Of a stretch of DNA of 8,427 bases, positions 1 through 7,362 are shown piece after piece (the stretch's first letter is position 1; the number at the start of each line of letters is the position of its first letter). The stretch spans positions 1-8,427 of the forward strand of contig JAIRRD010000115.1 in the NCBI GenBank assembly GCA_031256155.1, given 5' to 3'. The notes below the pieces were generated by a model. That model did not search any database, had not been told where the DNA came from, and worked only from the letters and a program-made list of their open reading frames with translations. The DNA is from Holophagales bacterium. GTDB lineage: Bacteria; Acidobacteriota; Holophagae; Holophagales; Holophagaceae. The translations under genes were made by a program, and so were the position numbers.

Positions 1-674
1 AGAGTGCGTCCGGGGAAAGACTCACCATTCCAGATTGGTTCATCAGACAGCGGCACATTTACATTTGCTGGTCTGTATTCAAATAATTTAAATCCTTCCT
101 GATATTCCCCAAGTCTTAACAAGAGTACACTTTTTTCCCATAAAGATTCATATCCGCTGAATTTTAAATTTATTATTTTTTCCAACCAATGTTTTATTTT
201 ATCTTTATCATTTTTTAATGTATAAAATGATACCAAGTATTGCATAGCGTCCATATTAGAGGAATCAATATTTAAAATCTTCAGCATATCAGATTCAGTT
301 GAAGTTGTGTCTCCCATTTTATACAGGCATTTTTGCAATCCGAAAATACACTCTGTTCTATCAGGATTAATTGTAAGCAAATATTTATATATTTCTTTGG
401 CTTCTTCAAATTGCTCCAGGCCAAATAAGGCAGCAGCTTTATTAATTAGCGCAGGTTCAAAATCCGGCTCAATTTCAAGAGCCTGCCCACTTGCCCGAAG
501 ACTGTCATCAAAACGGTTCATCAAAAGCAATAAACCAGCATAATCAGTCCAGGCCTGAGGATCCCCGCTTTCATATTTTAAAAAAATCTTATATTTCATT
601 AATGCCATTGAATGGTTGCCGGCTTTGTCTTCTTCGCGGGCCTGTTCAAGTATGGAATACAAATCTGAAGGCAT
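1..674 (-). CDS. TPR-repeat protein, N-terminal part of a probable TPR-glycosyltransferase (cut by window edge)
   Basis: I translated this stretch directly. An ATG at 674-672 opens a frame with no stop to the window edge, giving 224 complete codons; the C-terminus lies outside. The protein starts MPSDLYSILEQAREEDKAGN and shows about six 34-residue helical repeats of TPR type, near residues 5-36, 38-71, 72-105, 106-139, 140-173 and 174-200. Repeats 2 and 3 are the clearest, with Ala/Gly/Leu at the packing positions and 'EIEPDF' and 'TINPD' at the turns. After the repeats comes EPIWNGESFPGRTL (residues 212-225). This resembles the 'PxWdGepl.GrtLL' linker that precedes the glycosyltransferase-like domain in many bacterial TPR proteins, so such a domain probably follows; this is inference. 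There is no signal peptide or membrane segment. The start is 18 nt after the fliK-like stop, with AGGAAG 4 nt upstream of the ATG. The stretch at about 120-250 is very AT-rich. A pure TPR scaffold is the alternative. Confidence 0.78.
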   Translation of the reverse strand, partial: MPSDLYSILEQAREEDKAGNHSMALMKYKIFLKYESGDPQAWTDYAGLLLLMNRFDDSLRASGQALEIEPDFEPALINKAAALFGLEQFEEAKEIYKYLLTINPDRTECIFGLQKCLYKMGDTTSTESDMLKILNIDSSNMDAMQYLVSFYTLKNDKDKIKHWLEKIINLKFSGYESLWEKSVLLLRLGEYQEGFKLFEYRPANVNVPLSDEPIWNGESFPGRT

Positions 675-678
675 TGAA

Positions 679-684
679 CTTCCT
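679..684 (-). promoter_or_regulatory. Ribosome binding site of the TPR gene
   Basis: Read on the minus strand this is AGGAAG, 4 nt before the ATG at 674. It supports that start and shows the gene has its own initiation signal in the 18-nt gap after the fliK-like stop. Confidence 0.6.
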
Positions 685-692
685 GAAACTAA

Positions 693-3467
693 TCATCCCA
701 TAGCGTGCAGGCCAGAGGCATTTATTATTGATTTAATTGAATGAATGACTCCATCTTGGCCAACACTGAGATTATGCACTGAAATTTGGGCATCAAACCC
801 AAGGGCAGAAAGCTCATTTTCCATTTGGGGTAATACTCTTTCTATTAGTTGCGGGTGCTCAGCCCAAAACCTGATGTTTAAATGTTTTGCTATAGATTCC
901 AACCCTATCCTGGTCTCGCCAAGCTCAGAGAAATTTATAGCCAGCAAGACGCGGTGCGCCGTTTTTTCTCTGTCTCTGTTACTATTTTCCCTATCCGCCT
1001 CAACCCAGATTTCCAGTGTGCGGCCAGGCATCCATGGCAATGGTAATTCAAAGTAATTAATGTTTTCTTTAGCCGCAAGAGCATGAAAAACAGCCTCTTT
1101 TGAAGACACTGTTGGGTCAGTGAGCGCCTTCAAACTGCCTTTTAGCCACATTTGCCATGTCTGTGTTTTTTCTCCCGGGGTGGTAATCTCATGAGAAACC
1201 GTGTGTTCAAAATGCAAGTTTGGTTTTTTAGAGGTTTGATCGGCAAATTTATATGAGTTGGCAATTGGTCTTATGTCCGGCATTTCTGTCTTTGCTGTTT
1301 TTGCAATAATAAGTTGGTCAACAATACTGCGGAACCAGGAGGAAATGCTATTTTTATCCTGCGATGAAAACGTAGTCTGTGAATTGAGCATTTCAAACCT
1401 GAGCAAATAATTCATTCGGCTGGAAAACAATAAAGAATGATTACCCGCATCTCTAGCATTAGCTGAATGATAGTGTTTTGAAGGAGTTACGGCAATATTC
1501 TCATAATCAAACGACAACAAACCCTTGACTGCTGCAAGTACACCTTTATCTCCATTCAAAATCGTTTTGATTGTTTGATTTAAATTTGCATCGGGCTTTG
1601 ATTCAACTATAAGAGCTATTATTTGACGCAATGCTGGTGAAGCAGTTTCCAATTTTGGAGTAAAGTCCTGTTTGATATTTGAGTTTATGCCTTTTTGTAT
1701 CAGAAATTCAGCAATGTTTTTTGGTTCTGCTTCTGCCGTACCTAATATTGCTGAAGCAACAGCTCTTCTGATGGGAACCGGTATTTTTTCTAATGCCTGA
1801 GAGAATTTCAGCGGATTTGGTTTTTCAGATGTATCACTGGATAAGTTTTCTTTTGGAGAAAAGATTATTTTTTCACCTTTAGAAACATGAAATTTTTCAA
1901 TTATTGTTTCAGCAATAGCTTCAACATCAAAATTATCTTTTGTTAAAAGAGTATTTGATATATTATTGCGTATATTATCAGGTAAAAGAGTTATTATCTG
2001 ACGCAATACTGATAAAGCTACTTCTCGTTTTAAAGTGACATCCTGTTTAACGTTTAAATTAATATTTTTTTGCATGAAATGTTCAACAATATCTTTTGGT
2101 TCTGCTTCCGATGATCCCAGGACAGCGGAAGCAATCATCTTTCTGATAGAAACCGGTACATTTTCCAATATCTGAATTAACCTTTGCCGATCCGGCTTTG
2201 CACTTGTATCAACAGATAAATTTTCTTTTGAAGCGGTCGCTGTTTCTTCAGTACTAATATCAATTTTTTTAAATATTGTTCTGACAATAGCTTCAACATC
2301 AGAATTTGCTCTTTCTGAAGCAATATTCGATATACTGCTGTGCACTACGTCCGATATTATTCTGGCAATGTTCTCTGCATCAGAATCAGATTTGCCTAAA
2401 ATACTGTTTAATATACTAACTTTCACTTCATTGGATATTGTTTTGGCAATGGTTTCAATGTTAGAATCAGCTTTGTTCAATGATATTTTATTATTGCGCA
2501 CTTCACTCGATATTGCCCTGGCAGTAGTCTCAATATCAGAATCCGGTCTGAATAAAACGCTATTTGATATCTTGCTACGCACTTCGTCCGGCAGTAGCTT
2601 CAGCGTCTGCGCTATTTTTTCAAATTGATTGGTTTTATCACTTGAAACAAACAATATTTGGACTGATTTTTCACGTAGCGGAACCAAATCAGATGATAAC
2701 TCAGATTTAATTAACCTAAGCAGGGATTCTATTTGTTTAACGTCATTGGTTTCAGGATGATTCGATAAATTATATTCAAGATGTTTTAATAATAAACCAT
2801 ACAAATCATTTAATGCGGCGTTTGGAGGATTATTCAATTTCTGTGTACTGTCAATAGATGAATAAACATTATTCAATTGTTCATCCGAAACAATTAAATT
2901 CATTTCCAGTAGCGATGCCATTGGTTCAAATTGTTCTATTAACGTACGTAGCAATAAAGCAGAGTCGTTTTTATTTAAACCAAGCAATGAAGACAATAAT
3001 TGCTGCGTCTGGTTCGGCAGAGTGTCAATAGCTTGTTGGAGGTGAAACTCACCTGACGGAATCAATGCGTTAAATAATTTTGCAAGCGGAATTAATGTTT
3101 CCGGTAATTTTAATGCTTGTAACTGCTTAATTAGGCCATCTGCCTCACTTTGTAATAATGGCGCCAAAATCGAAGCGGTAGATGGCGGCAACGCTTCCAA
3201 TGTTTGAAGTCTGATAGAACCATCCTGAACCAAAACTTTGAGTTGCAGTTGTGTCTGTTCTGGAAAAGGCAAATCGCCTTTAGCAGTGATAATTTGGCCT
3301 GAAGGCAACTCCAGCTTTGCTCCGTCAGCCCCTTGTTCAATTAACAGGGCTGAAACATTCTGACCGACCAACCGTAAAACCTGATCGCACTCCGCACTTG
3401 AATGTGTGGTTGAAAGTAAAAGCTGGGTTGTTTGATTGGCGGGCAAAATCGGGGCAGTGCTATCCAT
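693..3467 (-). CDS. fliK: FliK-like flagellar hook-length control protein, repeat-expanded (924 aa)
   Basis: FliK is exported by the flagellar type III apparatus; it measures the hook and makes FlhB switch from hook to filament substrates. The C-terminal part fits the FliK C-domain: LPLPWMPGRTLEIWVEAD near residues 808-825, then a basic stretch, VLLAINFSELG (840-850), and FWAEHPQLIERVLPQMENEL near 867-886 followed by GFDAQISVHNL, the usual end of the fold. The N-terminal half is rich in Gln, Asn, Ser and Leu with no membrane segment. The centre, about residues 296-592, is built from degenerate repeats and includes a 125-residue tandem duplication (separate entries). At 924 residues it is far longer than the roughly 400-residue enterobacterial FliK. 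The start chosen is the ATG at 3467; a TTG lies one codon upstream, but AGGGG sits 5 nt before the ATG. The only cysteine I see is C28. The gene begins 18 nt after cheB. It could be a FliK paralogue rather than the main hook ruler. Confidence 0.82.
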   Translation of the reverse strand: MDSTAPILPANQTTQLLLSTTHSSAECDQVLRLVGQNVSALLIEQGADGAKLELPSGQIITAKGDLPFPEQTQLQLKVLVQDGSIRLQTLEALPPSTASILAPLLQSEADGLIKQLQALKLPETLIPLAKLFNALIPSGEFHLQQAIDTLPNQTQQLLSSLLGLNKNDSALLLRTLIEQFEPMASLLEMNLIVSDEQLNNVYSSIDSTQKLNNPPNAALNDLYGLLLKHLEYNLSNHPETNDVKQIESLLRLIKSELSSDLVPLREKSVQILFVSSDKTNQFEKIAQTLKLLPDEVRSKISNSVLFRPDSDIETTARAISSEVRNNKISLNKADSNIETIAKTISNEVKVSILNSILGKSDSDAENIARIISDVVHSSISNIASERANSDVEAIVRTIFKKIDISTEETATASKENLSVDTSAKPDRQRLIQILENVPVSIRKMIASAVLGSSEAEPKDIVEHFMQKNINLNVKQDVTLKREVALSVLRQIITLLPDNIRNNISNTLLTKDNFDVEAIAETIIEKFHVSKGEKIIFSPKENLSSDTSEKPNPLKFSQALEKIPVPIRRAVASAILGTAEAEPKNIAEFLIQKGINSNIKQDFTPKLETASPALRQIIALIVESKPDANLNQTIKTILNGDKGVLAAVKGLLSFDYENIAVTPSKHYHSANARDAGNHSLLFSSRMNYLLRFEMLNSQTTFSSQDKNSISSWFRSIVDQLIIAKTAKTEMPDIRPIANSYKFADQTSKKPNLHFEHTVSHEITTPGEKTQTWQMWLKGSLKALTDPTVSSKEAVFHALAAKENINYFELPLPWMPGRTLEIWVEADRENSNRDREKTAHRVLLAINFSELGETRIGLESIAKHLNIRFWAEHPQLIERVLPQMENELSALGFDAQISVHNLSVGQDGVIHSIKSIINASGLHAMG
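1557..2300 (-). repeat. Tandem duplication of a ~125-residue unit within the FliK-like gene
   Basis: Residues 390-513 (DNA 1929-2300) and 514-637 (DNA 1557-1928) align end to end with a one-residue indel near the start. Both open with DVEAI and share KENLS, DTS.KP, ASA.LG, EAEPK, KQD.T and LRQII in the same order. In the 82-residue block from KENLS onward I count about 47 identical residues. The copies differ at many positions, so this is an old, diverged duplication rather than an assembly artefact. Confidence 0.85.
1692..2582 (-). repeat. Seven degenerate copies of a 25-29 residue motif in the FliK-like protein
   Basis: Seen by eye in the translation (residues 296-592 from the ATG at 3467). 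Copies lie at about 296-322, 323-347, 348-373, 374-401, 439-467, 499-526 and 564-592. Each opens with Val/Ile, often followed by Arg, then an I-S-N or A-S-A type core, a Leu, an acidic/Ser patch (SDSD, SEAE, AEAE), and a helix of the form E-x-I-A-x-x-I ending in Lys, Glu or Asp. The first four copies are directly head to tail; the last three are separated by longer spacers. Confidence 0.75.
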
Positions 3468-3472
3468 CAAAG

Positions 3473-3477
3473 CCCCT
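3473..3477 (-). promoter_or_regulatory. Ribosome binding site that sets the fliK-like start
   Basis: AGGGG on the minus strand, 5 nt before the ATG at 3467. The TTG at 3470 would leave only 2 nt of spacing, so the ATG is the better start. Confidence 0.6.
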
Positions 3478-3485
3478 GTGCAAAA

Positions 3486-4613
3486 TTAAATCTGGAAATG
3501 GCGCTTTAAAATACCGGCCATTTCCTGAATTGGAGCAACAACGTCAACACATCCCAGTTCAACCGCTGATTTAGGCATTCCGTACACAACGCAACTTGAT
3601 TCAGATTCAGCTATGGTATAAGTAGTACCTTTGGACTTCAGTTTTTGCATACCCTGCGCACCATCTGCACCCATGCCTGTCAAAATTATCGCAAGTAATT
3701 GGGTGTTACCGCAAGCCTCATACGCACTTTGAAAAAGTACATCCACGCTGGGGCGATGCAAGGTGGATGCGGGTTCTGGAGTCAACTCAATTGAATATCG
3801 GCCTGAACGACTGCGGAGATTCATGTGAATACCGCCAGGTGCAATATAAACGTGTCCTGCTTCGGGAATATCGCCGTTAGAAGCTTCTTTGATTTCAAGT
3901 TGAGAAATAGAATTTAATCTTTCCGCAAATGCTTTGGTAAAACTTGCGGGCATGTGCTGCACTATGAGAATTGGTACAGGTAAATTTTTTGGCACATGGG
4001 GGAGAAAATCCTGTAGTGCTTTCGGCCCTCCTGTTGAACAACCTAATACAATCATCTCCGCCGTAGGATGACTTGGAATTGTGCCTGATACTACTTTTGA
4101 GAGAGCAGGAACAGATGCTAATGTTTGATTTTGAACCACAGCAGGACGTGAAATAGTTGCAGACGAGACAGCAGGTGATTGAACTGGTCTGTTTAGTTTG
4201 AACTTTGGGGTACGCGCTAATTTCCTTATTTTATCCTGCAATTCCTGTTGGACTTTTGATAAATCCCCTTCGCCCTTAATAAAATTCTTTTCTTTAGTGA
4301 TAAAGTCAAGAGCACCGAGCGCAAGTGCGTCTAAAGTGGCTTTGGCACCTTCATGCGTGATACTGGACAACATCAAAACAGGTAAAGGATGATCAATCAT
4401 GATCTGCTTCAGGCAAGCAAGTCCATCCATCCTGGGCATTTCTACATCCAAAGTCACAATGTCCGGTTTAAAGACTGGAATTTTTTCCAAAGCATCCAAT
4501 CCATCTCGAGCTGTGCCTACTATTTGTATGTCTTCGGCAACCAAAATACGTTCAATAGTTCTTCTCATGAAAGAACTATCATCAACTATCATTACTCGAA
4601 TCGGGTCAGTCAT
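3486..4613 (-). CDS. cheB: CheB, chemoreceptor glutamate methylesterase/deamidase response regulator
   Basis: CheB removes methyl groups from chemoreceptor glutamates (and deamidates glutamines) when phosphorylated by CheA, giving adaptation; it acts in the cytoplasm at receptor arrays. The 375-residue protein has a receiver domain (about 5-125) with the acidic pair D11/D12, phospho-acceptor D56 in LDVEMPRMDG, S83/S84 and K107. A long Ala/Ser/Val/Pro linker follows (about 138-185). The C-terminal methylesterase domain shows S193 in GCSTGGP, H220 in QHMP and D317 in LTGMGADGA, the complete catalytic triad. It ends VDVVAPIQEMAGILKRHF as expected for the family. The ATG at 4613 gives the normal N-terminus (MTDPIRVMIVDDSS); an upstream TTG at 4643 would overlap the previous gene. 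Only 4 nt separate it from the upstream HDOD stop and the ribosome binding site is weak, so coupled translation is likely. Confidence 0.96.
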   Translation of the reverse strand: MTDPIRVMIVDDSSFMRRTIERILVAEDIQIVGTARDGLDALEKIPVFKPDIVTLDVEMPRMDGLACLKQIMIDHPLPVLMLSSITHEGAKATLDALALGALDFITKEKNFIKGEGDLSKVQQELQDKIRKLARTPKFKLNRPVQSPAVSSATISRPAVVQNQTLASVPALSKVVSGTIPSHPTAEMIVLGCSTGGPKALQDFLPHVPKNLPVPILIVQHMPASFTKAFAERLNSISQLEIKEASNGDIPEAGHVYIAPGGIHMNLRSRSGRYSIELTPEPASTLHRPSVDVLFQSAYEACGNTQLLAIILTGMGADGAQGMQKLKSKGTTYTIAESESSCVVYGMPKSAVELGCVDVVAPIQEMAGILKRHFQI

Positions 4614-4617
4614 TGTC

Positions 4618-5478
4618 TTAGTCCATAAAAGCAAGTTGTACAAATCCTATTGCATGATCTACTTCATCGTCAATCTTAAATGTAAGATATTCAATATCAG
4701 GAATGCTTCCAGAAACCCCAAAAACCATATCTTTAAAGTTTTGATCATTGCTGAGGTTTAAAACTATTTTTTTGTCGGCAGGACCATTTGGGAATCTGAC
4801 TCTAACCAACAAGTCACTATAATAGACTAAATTAGGCAAAAAAGCACCGGGTTTGGGGATATGATGTTCTCGAATTACTTCAAGTATGTTATCAGGAAAC
4901 TTCCAATCGTAAGCTACATGCGCACCAATTTCCATGTGTGTAATATCCATAAATTTTTTCTCCATCTCTAATTCATCTTCACCTTCTTTTACAGCTTTTA
5001 ATACTGGAGAATATTCATCAACAAAACACCTGTCTAAAACAATTTTCCCAATATCATGTAACAACCCGGCCAAAAAGGCTGTTTCCACAAAAGACTCATT
5101 CTTCAGACTCTTGCAAATCGCTTTGGCTACTAGCCCCACCGCTGTTGAATGCCGCCAAAGATGCGCTATATCCAGTAATTCGCCAGATCTGTAATTGCGT
5201 ATTATAGAAACACTTCGGGCCAAATTTAGAATTGCATCCATACCCAAGCGCTGAATGGCATTACGCAAATCAGATACCAAATTACCTACGTTGTACAAGG
5301 GCGAATTGGCCAACCTCAAAATGCTTGCTGAAAGAACTGGATCCTTTCCCAAAACATTATAGACATCGTCCATAGTACTGCGTTCGTCTTCAGCTATTTC
5401 AGTCAAGGATAAAACGGAAGCGGGAAGGCTGGGAAGCCCATGAACGCGTTTCTTAATGAGGTCAGCGGTGATGAACAT
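4618..5478 (-). CDS. HDOD-domain protein, second of a tandem pair (286 aa)
   Basis: HDOD domains are HD-superfamily helical domains used in bacterial signalling. Most have no proven enzyme activity and several affect motility or stress responses. The domain covers about residues 8-225. It opens with LPSLPASVLSLTEIAED and contains the family's DPVLSASILRLANSPLY (46-62) and the AIQRLG block (74-79). Metal-site-like residues are H110 (LWRHS), H141/D142 (GLLHDIGK), H181, H205/H206 and D222 (YYSDLL), so the full HD-type set looks intact. The last 60 residues are less conserved. I prefer the ATG at 5478, 2 nt after the upstream HDOD stop with GGGAT about 8-9 nt away; a TTG at 5520 would overlap that gene by 40 nt. 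It lies 4 nt before cheB. The target is unknown. The position suggests a role in chemotaxis or motility control, which is inference. Confidence 0.9.
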   Translation of the reverse strand: MFITADLIKKRVHGLPSLPASVLSLTEIAEDERSTMDDVYNVLGKDPVLSASILRLANSPLYNVGNLVSDLRNAIQRLGMDAILNLARSVSIIRNYRSGELLDIAHLWRHSTAVGLVAKAICKSLKNESFVETAFLAGLLHDIGKIVLDRCFVDEYSPVLKAVKEGEDELEMEKKFMDITHMEIGAHVAYDWKFPDNILEVIREHHIPKPGAFLPNLVYYSDLLVRVRFPNGPADKKIVLNLSNDQNFKDMVFGVSGSIPDIEYLTFKIDDEVDHAIGFVQLAFMD

Positions 5479-5480
5479 TG

Positions 5481-6332
5481 TTAAAATCCCATTATAAAAA
5501 CTTTGTCTTGTTCGAGACAATCAAGAATTATTTCTTTTTGCGAATCAAGATTTACTTCTGATATGCCTATAATCCTAAGAGCATCTTTTTTGATTTCAGC
5601 AAAATTATCAGGTTTACCAATATTTTCTCCAACTTCATAAGCAAATAAATTTCCTAAAGCGATATAAGCAGTTAAAAGAGCGTTTTCTAAATCCGCATTG
5701 CCTGGGCAATGATGCCATCGCACACAATGCGAGAGTAATCTTGGTATGTTCCAGGAGTCCAATAAAGCCTCGCCAACCATCGTGTGGTCAAAACCAAAGG
5801 CATCCAACTCTGCTTTCAAACCATCACCTGTTTCACCATTGTATATAGAATTGATGATTTCTCTGTAGCGATTAGGATACTTCATGGCTATCACCGACTT
5901 TCCAACATCATGAATAAGTCCACCCAGAAACACTTCATCTTGTGCAGGGAAATGAAAAATTCTTGCAAGCACACTTCCAGCAAGTGCGGTAACAACAGAA
6001 TGCTCCCAAATAGCCATCTGATGAAAAACTGCGGAGTTGTGTCTATACAAATTTTTTGCGCTGGAAGCAATCACAACACTTTTAACAGTATTTAAACCCA
6101 ATGTGGTGATCGCTTGAGATAGAGTGCGAACTTCCCGCACCATGCCAAACATAGCGGAATTAGCTATTTTTAGAATTTGAGCGGCAAGTGCTTGATCTGA
6201 AGCGATTAAGCGTTGCAGTTCGCTTACAGAACAATCTGGGTCTACAGTCAACCTTAGAACTTGAGATGCAATATGTGGAATCTGGGGCAAACTCCCCAAA
6301 TCCGCAACAAGTTCATGTGGTGTTATTGGCAT
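5481..6332 (-). CDS. HDOD-domain protein, first of a tandem pair (283 aa)
   Basis: A second HDOD signalling protein, related to its downstream neighbour but clearly diverged. The domain runs from about residue 7 to 230: LGSLPQIPHIASQVLRL at the start, SDQALAAQILKIANSAMFG (45-63), QAITTLG (73-79), H111 in WEHS, H141/D142 in GGLIHDVGK, H183 in FDHTMVGEALL, and H207/H208 in RWHHCP. Where family members, including the neighbour, have an Asp in the last core helix (YSDLL), this protein reads TAYIALGNLF, so that Asp seems to be missing. Any metal site may be incomplete, which would suit a protein-interaction role. The start is the ATG at 6332, 29 nt after cheR, with only a weak AAGAAAGA upstream. 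The stop is 2 nt from the next start, so the two HDOD proteins are probably translated together. Confidence 0.9.
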   Translation of the reverse strand: MPITPHELVADLGSLPQIPHIASQVLRLTVDPDCSVSELQRLIASDQALAAQILKIANSAMFGMVREVRTLSQAITTLGLNTVKSVVIASSAKNLYRHNSAVFHQMAIWEHSVVTALAGSVLARIFHFPAQDEVFLGGLIHDVGKSVIAMKYPNRYREIINSIYNGETGDGLKAELDAFGFDHTMVGEALLDSWNIPRLLSHCVRWHHCPGNADLENALLTAYIALGNLFAYEVGENIGKPDNFAEIKKDALRIIGISEVNLDSQKEIILDCLEQDKVFIMGF

Positions 6333-6361
6333 GAATAAAAAATCTTTCTTAAAAATAAAAC

Positions 6362-7216
6362 TTAGGTGTTTTTCCGGTAGCCAGTGGCCATGCTGAAATG
6401 AACAAGCTCAAATCCACTTGTGTAGTTGCTTATAGATTCACTGTGCCCAACCATTAGGTAGGTTTTTGGGTTCAGTTGCTCGTGAAAACCAGCAATGACT
6501 TTTGTTTTGACAACGTCATCAAAATAAATCAGGACGTTTCTACAGAAAATCACGTCAAACATACCCAATGAACGATAACCCTGATAATCCACCAAATTGA
6601 AATTCTTATACACAACTAGCTCTTTCAGTTCAGGCTTAACTTCAAAAATGTCATCACCCTTTTGATCAAAATGAAGCTTGAGTTGTCCTGGATTTAAATT
6701 CCTCAATGTGTAGCTACCGTATTGACCAATCATCGCAAGTTTCATGACTCGTTCACTGATGTCGGTAGCCATGATTTCAACAGACAAGCCACGTAACAAA
6801 GAATCTTTCTCGCGACAAATCATAGCCAGTGTGTACGGCTCCTCGCCAGATGAACAAGCGGCTGACCAAATACGAAATTTATTGGCTCCCCTTTTACGTG
6901 CAACTGCCACAGCCTCAGGAAGGACAAAATTCTGAAAAGCCTCTATTTGCGGGGGGTTTCTCCAAAAACTGGTTTCGTTTGTCGTCACTTCATTAAACAA
7001 AAACTTAAGCTCTTGCAACCCTTTAGGCCCTTGAAGCAAATTAAAGTACTCCCTGTAGGAAGGTAGCGTTAATTCATTTATCCTTTTGCCTATGCGGTTT
7101 TCGAGGAAGTACTTCTTGGCCTCTCGAAAGTAGATACCAGATTTGCTGTACACAAAATCCCTCAATGCCAGAAAATCCTGGGCGCTCATTTGAAGACTAG
7201 ATTCGGACTCAACCAT
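6362..7216 (-). CDS. cheR: CheR, chemoreceptor glutamate O-methyltransferase
   Basis: CheR moves a methyl group from S-adenosylmethionine to glutamates of chemoreceptors, opposing CheB. The protein is 284 residues, the usual family size. The N-terminal helical domain (about 10-75) includes SGIYFREAKKYFLENRIGKR. It is followed by TTNETSFWR (78-86, matching the family TTNxTxFFR), the SAM-binding loop IWSAACSSGEEPYTLAM (116-132), the acidic residue in ATDIS (150-154), FDVIFCRNVLIYF (220-232) and VGHSES (256-261). All key motifs are intact and no C-terminal TPR extension is present. The ATG at 7216 has AGGGTG 4 nt upstream. The gene starts 42 nt after acpS. CheB lies downstream in the same direction, but the two HDOD genes separate the pair. 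Confidence 0.96.
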   Translation of the reverse strand: MVESESSLQMSAQDFLALRDFVYSKSGIYFREAKKYFLENRIGKRINELTLPSYREYFNLLQGPKGLQELKFLFNEVTTNETSFWRNPPQIEAFQNFVLPEAVAVARKRGANKFRIWSAACSSGEEPYTLAMICREKDSLLRGLSVEIMATDISERVMKLAMIGQYGSYTLRNLNPGQLKLHFDQKGDDIFEVKPELKELVVYKNFNLVDYQGYRSLGMFDVIFCRNVLIYFDDVVKTKVIAGFHEQLNPKTYLMVGHSESISNYTSGFELVHFSMATGYRKNT

Positions 7217-7220
7217 TCTT

Positions 7221-7226
7221 CACCCT
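7221..7226 (-). promoter_or_regulatory. Ribosome binding site of cheR
   Basis: AGGGTG on the minus strand, 4 nt before the ATG at 7216. It overlaps the end of the 42-nt acpS-cheR gap, where I see no hairpin and no convincing promoter. Confidence 0.55.
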
Positions 7227-7258
7227 GTTGCACACTTACATTTTAGAAAATACCAAAC

Positions 7259-7362
7259 TCAAGTTTTTTTTTCAAGCACTACTAATGCTACAGAAAGTCC
7301 ACCATCATGACTAATAGTGGCATGAATTTTATCAACACCCAAACTTTCAAGTTTTTTTTTCA
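7259..7362. repeat. 16-bp direct repeat with nine-base homopolymers in acpS
   Basis: TCAAGTTTTTTTTTCA occurs at 7259-7274 and again, identically, at 7347-7362, 88 bp apart. On the coding strand each copy contains nine A. The copies are read in different frames because 88 is not a multiple of three; the copy at 7259 contains the acpS stop codon. Confidence 0.9.

Noticed and set aside
307..703. Two short plus-strand frames (307-543 and 491-703)
   Set aside because: They lie opposite the TPR gene, whose minus-strand translation shows clear repeats; the plus-strand products are low-complexity with no recognisable motif.
745..1056. Open frame on the plus strand opposite the 3' end of the fliK-like gene
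   Set aside because: It is antisense to the conserved FliK C-domain, has no ribosome binding site that I can see, and its translation resembles no family I know.
4614..4643. Longer cheB starting at the TTG at 4643
   Set aside because: It would overlap the upstream HDOD gene by 26 nt and add ten residues before the normal receiver-domain start; the ATG at 4613 fits the family.
5479..5520. Longer second HDOD protein starting at the TTG at 5520
   Set aside because: It overlaps the first HDOD gene by 40 nt and adds residues outside the domain; the ATG at 5478 sits 2 nt after the previous stop.
7264..7272. T-run at the end of acpS as a plus-strand terminator
   Set aside because: It has no GC-rich hairpin before it, no plus-strand gene ends there, and the run is explained by lysine codons of acpS on the other strand.
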